From: Isoetes taiwanensis
Taxonomy: Eukaryota; Streptophyta; Lycopodiopsida; Isoetales; Isoetaceae
Assembly (NCBI GenBank): GCA_021234155.1
Contig: JAJEKV010000036.1
Location: 628,777 to 692,776, forward strand
Length of the DNA stretch: 64,000 nucleotides
Direction: 5' to 3'
Positions 32,487 to 41,945 of this stretch are shown here, piece after piece. Position numbers and translations under genes: made by a program. Position 1 is the stretch's first letter; every line of letters begins with the position of its first letter. The notes under the pieces are model-generated. The model saw only the letters and a list, made by a program, of their open reading frames with translations. It was not told the origin of the DNA and searched no databases.

Positions 32487-32819
32487 ACATATTAGAATCA
32501 TTGTTTTGAACTTCGTTATAAACTGAAAGTAAGTATTTATATACTTTTATCAATCTACTGTTCTTACAGATGATTGGCATCCATGGGTAGGATTAAAGAA
32601 AGTATGCACGTCATTGGTTGTTTAATATTCAAGAAGTGGTGATAGATATGCCGGTAGTGTGCCTTGCCTGTTTTTCTACTGAGTACTATTCTTGGTGTTG
32701 CTATCATAGAACTTTACATATTAGAATCATTGTTTTGAACTTCGTTATAAACTGAAAGTAAGTATTTATATACTTTTATCAATCTACTGTTCTTACAGAT
32801 GACTGGCATCCATGGGTAG
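32487..32819. repeat. A-B-A duplication block
   Basis: Segment A (32487-32590, acatattagaatcattg ... catgggtag) is repeated at 32716-32819 with one visible change (gatgattgg to gatgactgg). Between them sits segment B (32588-32722), identical to 30819-30953. Junctions share short homology (tagg; acatatt), so template switching or microhomology-mediated repair is likely. Confidence 0.88.
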
Positions 32820-33027
32820 GGGCTTTATGCCTGCTATTCTGTGTTGTGTTGATTCTTGCCATTATAACAAACCCATTTCAAATTGATAAAGATTGGTGGT
32901 TATCCTTTAAGTTGTAGGACATGATTTTATTTCCCAACATTCGAGTTTTGATCCACACTTGCTCAACTCCAAATGATCCTTACTGTCCTATGCAATTGTA
33001 CAGTGTGCCAGCAGGCTTATTACTGCT

Positions 33028-33190
33028 AAGGTTTTTCCCTCGAAAACCCTTCGGGGCGGGGGTTTTTTAATCCTGTCAGTAATATGCTTGCTGCTCTCTT
33101 TTTTGTTTGGGTCCCATAGGCCAATTGGTCTCCGTGGACGCTAAAAACCTATTCTATTCTATTCTATTCTATTCTATTCTATTCTATTCT
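33028..33190 (+). repeat. Retroposon-like 3' tail ending in (ATTCT)8
   Basis: Shares aaggtttttccctcgaaa, the cttcgg..cggg stem and the ttttttaatc block with 439-510, but ends in eight ATTCT units (33151-33190). Confidence 0.5.
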
Positions 33191-33464
33191 CAAGAGAATA
33201 AGAAATAACCTTGCATGAGAATAAGAAATCAACTTGCATTACTGCCTTACAAGATTGGTAATCCACAGGAACACAATCTGCATAAGGTTATTACTACATT
33301 TAGGGTCTTTTCAAAGTAATTTATTCTTCTTTAACTTGGTGTTAGCCAAGACATAAGGCATAAAAGTACGTTCACACAATTCGAAAGGTCCAAAAACTTG
33401 CTCCTTGACAATAAACAATGTTATGAGAAACTTTCATACCTAATGTTAAGCATTAGTGAGAATA

Positions 33465-33560
33465 TTTTGTTCTTTAGGGACATTAACCACGCACATTAAA
33501 ACCCATTCTAAAAATTTTTGTTCTTTAGGGACATTAACCACGCACATTAAAACCCATTCT
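33465..33560. repeat. 51-bp tandem duplication
   Basis: ttttgttctttagggacatt...aaaacccattct occurs at 33465-33509 and 33516-33560 without visible change, indicating a recent duplication. Confidence 0.9.
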
Positions 33561-35068
33561 CAAATCTTTCACGCTAGGTGAATAATAAAACATTTTAAAA
33601 TCTCCCAATAAGAGCCAATTACTAGGCACCACAAATTCTTATACTTTAAGGCTACTAGCTAGGTGATTTAAAGAACATTACGAAGCTTCCCATTACTTTA
33701 GAATTGTGCATGCATCAAAATAAATACTATATGAAGTTGGGTTCATCATAGCTAACCTACATTACTTGACCACTCTCTTATCTTCCTTTGTTCCAACTTC
33801 AAGTTATGCCACTATAACCAATGAAAACACCGGACTATAAAAACCTCTCCTCAAGATCTGACAATGAGTACTAGCAATTGCATTATTATTATTGTTTCAC
33901 ATGAATAACATTTATGGATGTGCATTATGATATTAGTTAACTAGGTGTGCTTAATTCCTGTTCCTAACACAAAAAAAGATGCATCACTCATTTACTTTGC
34001 TTCATTGTATTTGCTAAGTGCAATTTAAGTCATCCAAACAATCCAAAGTTAGTTGACAAAAGCATTAAAATATAAGAATTACGCTAAACTTAATGTAAAA
34101 ACACCGAACTTGCGCCTACCCCCCTTTACACCATCCATCGGTGCGTAACTTGTAGTATATATAATATATGTACCAGTACCAGATATATAACATACAACCG
34201 CGCCCTGTGCACCCCTGCTAGTGGAGGATTGCATTATTAAAACAATTGATGCAATTTGTTGATGGTTCTCAACTTCCTTACCATCGACTGAATGGCAATA
34301 ATAATAGATTAGCTAACATCTTTAATAGTTTCATGGCCTATCAATAACAATCATATTTCCAATATCATGGCACATCTTCTAGTTGTTCCTTTGGTTCCTT
34401 TGGTGAAACCTACATACCTGAACATGGGTAAAAGCTTGCAAGTCCAATGCGTTTGGAGGATTGTGAAATGCAATTTTAGCATTGAGGAGGGGTAGAAAAC
34501 GACAGAATGCTATTTCTTAGATTGAGTTTACTTTCAATGATAGCTATGCATGGGTAGATCATGGCAAATACTTAGCAAACATTGACAAATGTTACTTGCA
34601 TATATGTTATGCAATCCTAGTTCGCAATGTTGAAAAATAGTTCTAGAAATATTAATAAGTGTTACGCATTAAATATTGGGCAATTACTTGTTATAAAAAA
34701 TATAATGTCAAAGAAAATGTTCTACAAATATTAGCCAACATATGCAAAAAAAATGATGGGAAAGTGTTAAGGATATATAAATGTTGGGCATATGATGGAT
34801 ATATGTTGGACAAAATTTTAAAAACGATATTTCTTTTATATTGGCTATGTAGTTATTTACTGGTTATGTAGTTATGTACTTGACTACATAGAATGTGGGC
34901 CAGACCAAGAGAAAATTTATACAGACATGTCTCATCACATAATATTTTGACAGATTAATGCGCACAATGGAGACAACAAACGCCCCTTCCTCTTCTAATG
35001 TGTACTCTTGGAGTAACAAGAGGGCAGGGAATGATAGGGTGGTACTGTGGTTGTCAAACTGTTCCCAA
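33561..35068. other. AT-rich intergenic sequence
   Basis: No gene or known repeat identified. Short frames such as 34659-34871 are Ile/Lys/Asn-rich by composition. Confidence 0.5.
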
Positions 35069-35122
35069 GCCACTTCACCCTCTGGCCATGGAGGGCAACC
35101 CTCCGTGCGCAACACCTTGTTT
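35069..35122 (-). repeat. Short repeat with GGAGGGCAACCCTCC palindrome, copy 2
   Basis: Second copy of the unit at 29780-29834, adjoining a T-run (35119-35128). Confidence 0.65.
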
Positions 35123-35600
35123 TTTTTTGAAGGACGACAATCTATTATCAAGGAAAATCAAGATACATACAAGGGACCTTATAAGGAACCTTACTCGTGC
35201 ATTACCATTAATAAGGCAAGCAGACTTCATGACTTGATTTTTGGCTAGAGCAACCATTGGGCAAACCTTGGGACCATTGTGGAGTGAGAAATTAAAGGCA
35301 TGGTGGTATAAGTTCACAAGCCCATCCTTTTTAAAAAGCAAGGAAACCCAAAGGCTTTGAACCATGGTGGAGCAATAATGGTCACTTCGCTGGAACAAAG
35401 GGCTTGAAGACCAAGGTGGGTAATAAGTGAGGGGTAAATAAAAGGAAAAGATCACATGGGGGCAATAGGAAATGGTGTGTGGAAATGCCATTTTTACAAA
35501 TCCGTGGTAGAAGAACAAGGTACAAGGGTATTTGGACAAAGGCAATGGTGGTAAAATTTTAATAAAGGGCATGGGTGAAAGAAAATGATTAAGCTAAAAA
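35123..35600 (-). mobile_element. Possible minus-strand retroposon 3' end
   Basis: Read on the minus strand the sequence ends gataatagattgtcgtccttc followed by an A-run, the same style of ending as the LINE tails at 2500 and 3763. A frame stays open for 165 codons (35075-35572) but matches no family I know. Low confidence. Confidence 0.3.
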
Positions 35601-36839
35601 ATATAAAGGTGAGCATAGGGAACGAGTGAGCATGATGGGAAAAATGGAATATAGATACGAGGAAAATGGCTAAGACTTAGACAAGCCTTCTTCCCAACCC
35701 TGCAGTTCCGCTAGTTACATTACTTTGATATTTAGAATTATTGTGGTGAAGGGTTAATCCTATGCATTTTAATTGAAAGATACTTTGCAACCAGATACGT
35801 ATTTATGTATTACTTTTTTGAGCTTGTATGGGGTAAAATAAAATCTGATCGCGATACTTGTTGGGCGATACCCTAACCCTAAAAACGGCTCTCAAAGAGT
35901 ATTGTACAGAGCATACTTGGCGATGATGAACAAATCAAGGGACCAAATGGAAGCAGTTGCATGCAGATCAGATCTGCGGCTACAAACTTGATCGGGCCAA
36001 GTTGGGCTTCTTACAAGAACCTGATTGCCAGCAAAATACCAGGTAAATGCAATACCGATGGAACTATTGGTAAGGCTTTCTTTATAGAGTTAATAGCATT
36101 TTATTACGAATCATTAGGACGTTAACACAAAGAAGAGATCCAGCCTAGAAGGCAATACCACTTTTTTAGGGGACATAGACAGAAACAAAGCTCAGCGGTG
36201 TTCTATGGCTCGTTAGACTGTAATGAAGACAGATAGCAATAACTCGACATGTTGTAACCGTTTAGCTAGGCAGAGAAAAAGGAAAAGGAAGCTATGCATA
36301 AAGTATCCATGCCTGCAAAGGTGCAGTTTTAACCCCTTAAAAAAAGCAGTACTCTTATTTGATGAAGTAAGGATGTAGGAAGGTAAGGATTTAATTTCTA
36401 GGATTGAATTTTGGGTTGATGATAAATGTTTAATCTTCCTTGACTAGGGTTTTAAGCCTTTAGGCCTATAGGAAGCTGCTGTTCAAATCCATAAAGGAAA
36501 AACATTATCGCCAACACAAACTTGGCTGGAAATTTGGTGCTATGGAGCGCAATAAGTGATTATCTTAAGCATTACACATGGGAAACCACATTGCTTAAGA
36601 TGGTTGTCAATGTAGATGACATAATAGCTTCTAGGATAAAAACTAGAAACTCGTTACCTTCAGAATTGTGGCAGTAAATTTTTTACTCACTTGATTTAGT
36701 AACCCATATATCGTGACGAACGTGATACTTCTAATGAGTAGGGTATGATTCTAGAATACTTCTGCCAAGTTACAAGTTTAGTGTTGGATGTGCTGTTATG
36801 AATTGACTGCTCATTATATTTATGGCTTTAAATGCGCAT
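35601..36839. other. Intergenic or intronic sequence
   Basis: No gene recognised. It may include intron sequence upstream of the LCB1 relic. A brief ccctaaccctaaa at 35873 is too short to be an interstitial telomere. Confidence 0.45.
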
Positions 36840-38050
36840 TCACATTTGGAAGAGAAGCTGGTGCAGTTCCGTGGGATATCTGATGCAATTCTTTACACCT
36901 ATAGCATTTGCCACTGCCTCAAGTGCAATTCCTGCTTTCTGCAAAAGGGAGGACATTATTATAGCGTAAATGTTCTTCTTTTCTGTACAAGATTTTTTTT
37001 GTGCATTTGGAAAATTGGTTTTTGGCCTTACCCAAGTGCTTCATATTTTCTTGGTTGCCAAGTGATGCCTATGGTTTTGCCTTCTTTATAAATAATTTTT
37101 CTTGTTTTTAAGCTAACACTTTGTAAGACATGAAGCTAGACATCTTCTGGTGAAAGCTCCAATGATGGAATTTGCTGTTGTAAATAGAAAATCTTTCGCT
37201 AAAGGCTCTTGTCTGTGGCATTGCAGTGATGAAGGAATAAAGTGGGGAATACAAACTGGATTGCCTTTTTCAAGAAGCACTATTATGTACTGCAAGTACA
37301 ATAACATGGCATCACTGGAAGCACTGCTTGAGGAGGTAGCCCAGTAAATAAGAGACGGTTACATGGCTGGTTTATTATCGTGGAGGCAGTCTACCTCGTA
37401 CTTAAATGGTACAATTTTTCTTAAGAAGAGCGAAAAAATGACATGAAAGAAATTGTTGCAAAATTCAGGTCAGATGGCGCCACTTGACAAGATTGTGCAG
37501 TTGAGAGGTAAGTACCGCTTTCGGATATTTATGGAGGAAAGTAACTCCATAGGACTACAAGGTCTTGAAATTTGATGCACTATGCATATAGATAGACCTA
37601 GTGATAGCAGGAGCTCAACAGGTTCTAGCTTGCAACTGCATGTTTGATGGATGCATTCCTTCCTTGATGTGACTTGGCTGACAAGCTTTTGAATACGATT
37701 TTAGAAGATGCATATATTATAAAAATGTGGCGACTGCCAACTTGTCGGAAGGAATGCACATCATGGGAACCATGGTCATAGCTTTATGTTCGAACATCTT
37801 TGAGGCTTAATTGTAAGTAACTGAGGGTACTGGTTGTATTATTAGTTCCTATGTCCTGTGATAAGGAGCCCTTTTTTTTGCAGTGTTGGCAAAGCTTATA
37901 GTACCGGCCATTCCTTTGGGGATGCACAATTTGAGCATTACGTTTGTGAGCTTTCTTATAGGACATGCTACAGCTGCCGTTGAAGATGTGGGCTGGCTGA
38001 ATCAAATAATCAGAATCTCTGTTGATCAGCATAATTTGTTCACCCCGTTG
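36840..38050 (+). pseudogene. LCB1: Serine palmitoyltransferase subunit 1 (LCB1) gene relic
   Basis: Consecutive exon-like blocks match LCB1, the non-catalytic PLP-fold subunit of the ER enzyme that condenses serine with palmitoyl-CoA in sphingolipid synthesis. They are 36840-36965 (HLEEKLVQFRGISDAILYTY, then in the next frame ATASSAIPAFCKREDIIIA), 37227-37390 (DEGIKWGIQTGLPFSRSTIM ... SLEALLEEV, then in another frame WFIIVEAVYL), 37470-37560 ([28 protein letters not shown]), and weakly 37883-38030 (FLIGHATAAVEDVG). Splice junctions between the first two keep phase (GC then gtaaat; cag then T). A one-base insertion near 36900, a stop and shift near 37345, and missing ends show it is a decayed copy. 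The first ~150 residues were not found. Confidence 0.75.
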
Positions 38051-38133
38051 ATCTTCTATATATGAAAAGTTAAAATTTAATTTGTTTATAGAGATTTGTG
38101 ATTCTTTTGGTAGGCTATCTAATGTAACATTTT

Positions 38134-38560
38134 GACGATAGGGCTGCTCTAAATTCTGATGCTAGAACTGACTTTAGGTCTGGCACATAATCTACTCAAT
38201 TTTGACTTTAATTTTGACACAATTTTGATGCTAATTTTGACGATAGGGCTGCTCTACATTCTGATGCTAGATCTGACTCCCAAGTCTAACACTCAATCGA
38301 CTCAATTTTGACGCAATTTTGAAGCTAATTCTGACTCTAATATTGATGATAGGGCTGCTCTACATTCTGATGCTAGATCTTACTCTAAGTCTGACACAAA
38401 ACCGATTCAATTTTGACTCTAATTTTGACGCAATGCTGATGCTAACTTTGACTTTGATTTTGACGCTTAACTCTGACTAATTCCACTTCTAATTTTGACT
38501 TTAATTCTGACTCTAATTCTGACGCTAACTTCTGACATTAATTCTGACATTTAAACGACA
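38134..38560. repeat. Second 12-bp repeat array with a ~105-bp higher-order unit
   Basis: The 12-base motif (ttttgactctaa, attctgactcta and variants) recurs throughout. On top of it, a block starting ga(c/t)gatagggctgctct recurs at 38134, 38239 and 38345, that is every 105-106 bases. Simple 12-mers follow to about 38560. It is the same monomer family as 4372-4934 but with its own higher-order structure. Confidence 0.85.
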
Positions 38561-38929
38561 GAGCTTAGAGTCAGTTGTAGCATCAGCTATAATGTCAGTT
38601 TAAGGGTTTTGTCTTATTTTTTTTAGTTTAAGTTTATAACTAAGTGACTCTAATACCCTCTTCCTCTTGTAGTGGGCGGAGGAAAAAATCAATCCCTAGA
38701 GGGAGAGATGGACGAGAAAACTTGAACAAATCGGCACTACCTGGACAAGGACTGCAACGAATCTGGACAGGGAGGGCAGACATAATGCCCTACTGCCAAT
38801 CGATCTGGTAGAAGGCAACCATGAGGTTGAACCACTAGCAGAAAGCCGGAAAGGCGGCAAGCAGCGGACCATACCATGACAAGACCGAGATCTATCAACA
38901 AAAATCACTAATCCAAACTCAAATCTGAT

Positions 38930-39560
38930 TCATGCACTGAAGGAAACCACTAACCAACCAAATGCCACTATTTGTGCGATGCAACTCAGGCACTCCCATG
39001 TCTGCCAGATCATCTCGTTACTCGCTCCCTCGCAAGTCGACTGGAGTGATCTAATGAAAGCTTGTCCCGTCACAATCTGCTTTGCTGGCCTTCTTCGCAT
39101 TTCTGAGGCATTACATCTGAATTGGCGGGACTTTTCCTTTTTTCCTGATCATATCCAGTTATATATCCGCAAGTTCAAATGTGACCAATCAACTGCCGCT
39201 CAAGAGGTCCTTCTAGCTTGTACATTTTTCCCTTTTTGTCCTGTCATGTTATTGCAACGTTTGTTATCCATTTGTTGCTTTCGCACCTCTGATCCACCTG
39301 AAGGCGGCATCCTCTGTTTCGCTCATCCTTGACATCCAAACGCTCTCTGTCATATGTCGTTGCCCGCTCCTCGTGGTTCAAGTCTCTGCATCTTATCGTA
39401 TTGGAGCCTGAGGAGTTTGGCACCCATGCAGGTCGTAGAGGTGGCACCACTGCCACTGCTACGTCTTCCGTCCCCTTCTGAGGTTGTCCGCTTCCATGGG
39501 CGTTGACGCTCTGCTTCCTCCCATTTTAACTACATTCTACCCAATGTCCAGGAGTGTCTC
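38930..39560 (+). pseudogene. Tyrosine recombinase (Crypton/DIRS-type) relic
   Basis: Across two frames the stretch shows the conserved parts of an eukaryotic phage-integrase-type recombinase. FAGLLRISEALHLNWRDF (about 39085-39136) holds the first catalytic Arg in its LR-x-SE context. IQLYIRKFKCDQ is the beta-hairpin. EEFGTHAGRRGGTTATAT (about 39410-39460) is the H-x-x-R box. VVRFHGR (about 39483-39503) carries the second His. FNYI (about 39524-39535) has the candidate nucleophilic Tyr. A frameshift lies between the first and second parts, and a TGA replaces the Trp expected after HGR, so the copy is dead. Such enzymes mobilise Crypton DNA transposons or DIRS retroelements. No adjacent RT or terminal repeat was recognised, so I cannot choose between them. 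Confidence 0.65.
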
Positions 39561-39607
39561 TCTGTATTCTGCTAGCTTGGTCTTTTGAGGTAGGTTCCTC
39601 TTCTATC

Positions 39608-40475
39608 GGCCACTTGTTTTGTATCTCAGGACCCATCTTAGGAATGCCATGGTTCTATTGCGTCAGCAATAGAACCGACATTCCTTGGATGGGAATGCCC
39701 CATCACCACGTCATCCTATATATAGTCCATTTTTTGCCCCTTTTGCTATCAGCGTTCTCTTGAGCCTTTGTTGGTTAGGCGTTATTAGCCCCACCTAGTT
39801 GCCCACCCTCCCTTCTTCTCTCTCTTTTGTGTGACATGCTTGTGGGGTTCTTTTTCGCTACTAGCGGGATCGGGTGGTTTATTTCTATTCTATTTCATGG
39901 TTCTTTGGTATGGTCAGAGCTTCCTTAGCACGTGTATTTTGTTCTTCCCTTCTTTTTCTCGGCTTGGTATTGTCGCCTCTAAGGCAGTGCCAATCGGATG
40001 TGTTCATTCCTGATTGGTCGACCGTATCATTCTCTCGCCATAGCCATGCGGCTTCCGAGCTCTTTTCTTTTTTTCGTGCATGGCATCTTTTTCATCTACC
40101 TCTAACGCCTAAAGGGTTATTTCTTTTCAGGTTCTTTTTCTAACTTTTTTATTGTCTACATTGTCTACAGTTCATAGGGACATCTCGACTTGGGACCAGC
40201 CTTACTCCATTCAACTTCCTATCAAAGTTTTACATTCGACCCTGGACGTTGGATGGAGGCATATATTTTCGGGCTTCCAAGCCTTTTTTATGTACCTATA
40301 TATAGTTGATGATGGACAAGCTCCCAATAATAGTCTATACTTCAGAGCTATCTTAGGAACAGTAATTTTGTCTACCTGATTGAGGGGAACATTGTATTCA
40401 GTGTTTTTCTAAAGCTTAATGAAAACACCACTTTACTTGGCCACTTGTTTTGTATCTCAAAACCCATTCTAGGAC
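39608..40475. repeat. Pair of 37-bp direct repeats flanking about 800 bp
   Basis: ggccacttgttttgtatctc plus 17 further bases at 39608-39644 recur at 40439-40475 with about five changes. They lie just after the recombinase relic. The intervening sequence has no recognised gene; frames at 39554-40143 are hydrophobic and unassigned. The repeats may be ends of the recombinase element or a local duplication. Confidence 0.6.
39628..39688. repeat. Foldback hairpin 3
   Basis: Arms pair over about 28 bases, including the perfect ggttctattgc / gcaatagaacc stem around a gtca loop. Outer arms are cccatcttaggaatg and cattccttggatggg. It resembles hairpins 1 and 2 in its CATTCC(T)GG core. Confidence 0.7.
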
Positions 40476-41945
40476 AGAAGCTTTATAATATAACATGCAT
40501 TTTCAGAAGGACGAAAGCAGCATGGTTAACTTATACCAGCGTTAATTAGATACTTAGATGCTTTGCTAACTTAAAATCCTGAATTGATTTAAATTATTGG
40601 ATTTAGGTTCAACAGTTGGTGATCTTAGTCGTGAATCTGATCATGAAGGCTTTCACAGAAGTGCCAAGAACTAGAAGTCCCATTGCAAGATGTGAGTTAT
40701 GCTTTCATGCATATTGGATTTAGCTTGGATTTATCGTTGCTTTTTCACATGTCCTAGTACTGTACCATTCCATTTATATGTTTTATAATCATTCCTCTAT
40801 CTAATGAATCAAATCGTCATTCTTGTATGCAGTTCATCTCTTAATACTTGCATATGAGTTTATATATTAGCAAAATCTGAGATACAATAGTGCTTAACCT
40901 ACAAGCTATCATTAATAAAGTATTTTTTATCTTGTTTTTGAGTCATTGCAAATAGGTTCACTAGGATGGCAAAACAACTTGCTGTTCAGTTGGGTTTTCA
41001 AAACACTATGTAACATGTATCGGTAAGTGATATATCTTCAGCTTGTGCTTCACGTTTTGTTTGTTTGAGGACATTCTGTTGGCAAAAGAATATGAAGCTT
41101 TCTTACTTAGTGCGTGAAGGTTTATATTATAAAGCTTAGGTGTGCTCTCAAAAGTGCTATCACTAGGGAAAAGGCCACGCAGCTGGGTCTCTTGACCAGC
41201 ATTGGCTATTTGTATTCATGGTATATCCTGAGTCAACATCAGGTGAGGACTAGCGTTGCCAGCAAAGCATTATGTAACATTTGAGTAAAATCAAGCATGG
41301 TATACCCTTCATTGGAAAAATATCAGAATTGCTTGTTGATGATCCTAAGAAATATAGCAGATCTAGATCACAAAAATCACGTTATTCTTCTTGGATCAAT
41401 TGTGCAAGGCTTCATCAATACTATCACGAATTGGCTAAATGTAATCATATATAAAGCAATGCAATTTGACCTTTTATAGCTTCTTGTGTCTTATTTAGCA
41501 ACCTCTTTTGCGTGATACCTATTTTAAAAACAATGTATGAATATATGTAAACAATGCAAATTTAAGAGATTCATCTTCAGTTGCAAGTTAGAACTTGCAA
41601 GGAAAAACTTAGTGCCCCGGACTTTAGCCCTATTTATGGAGTGAGTTCGAAGGACAAAACTAGCTTTGATTGTCCTTGAAACAGATAAATTGCATAATGA
41701 AGTTGCTCTCATTGGGAATATAAAAGAATTAAATCATTTCAAGGTGGACCCTAAATGGTAAGTTTGTAGCTATATGTTTAAGGATCTTGAATTGACAAGA
41801 TTATGCATATTAATCTGTCATTTTGGCTATCTACATCCTGCAAACTGCCAGTCCATGTGTATGACGAGCCTGCCTGGGAGAATCAAGTGCATGAGCCGCC
41901 ATGAAAATGCCCCCGTCTAGACATTAAGGACAAGGGAGAAGCCTC
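40476..41945. other. Gene-poor stretch with unassigned exon-like blocks
   Basis: In plus-strand frames, 41310-41450 reads KISELLVDDPKKYSRSRSQK and 41660-41760 reads LIVLETDKLHNEVALIGNIK then ELNHFKVDPKW. These are conserved-looking strings that I cannot assign to a family. No splice-consistent gene model was obtained. Confidence 0.35.

Noticed and set aside
35870-35886. Interstitial telomere repeat (ccctaaccctaaa)
   Set aside because: Under two full plant units; expected by chance in 64 kb.
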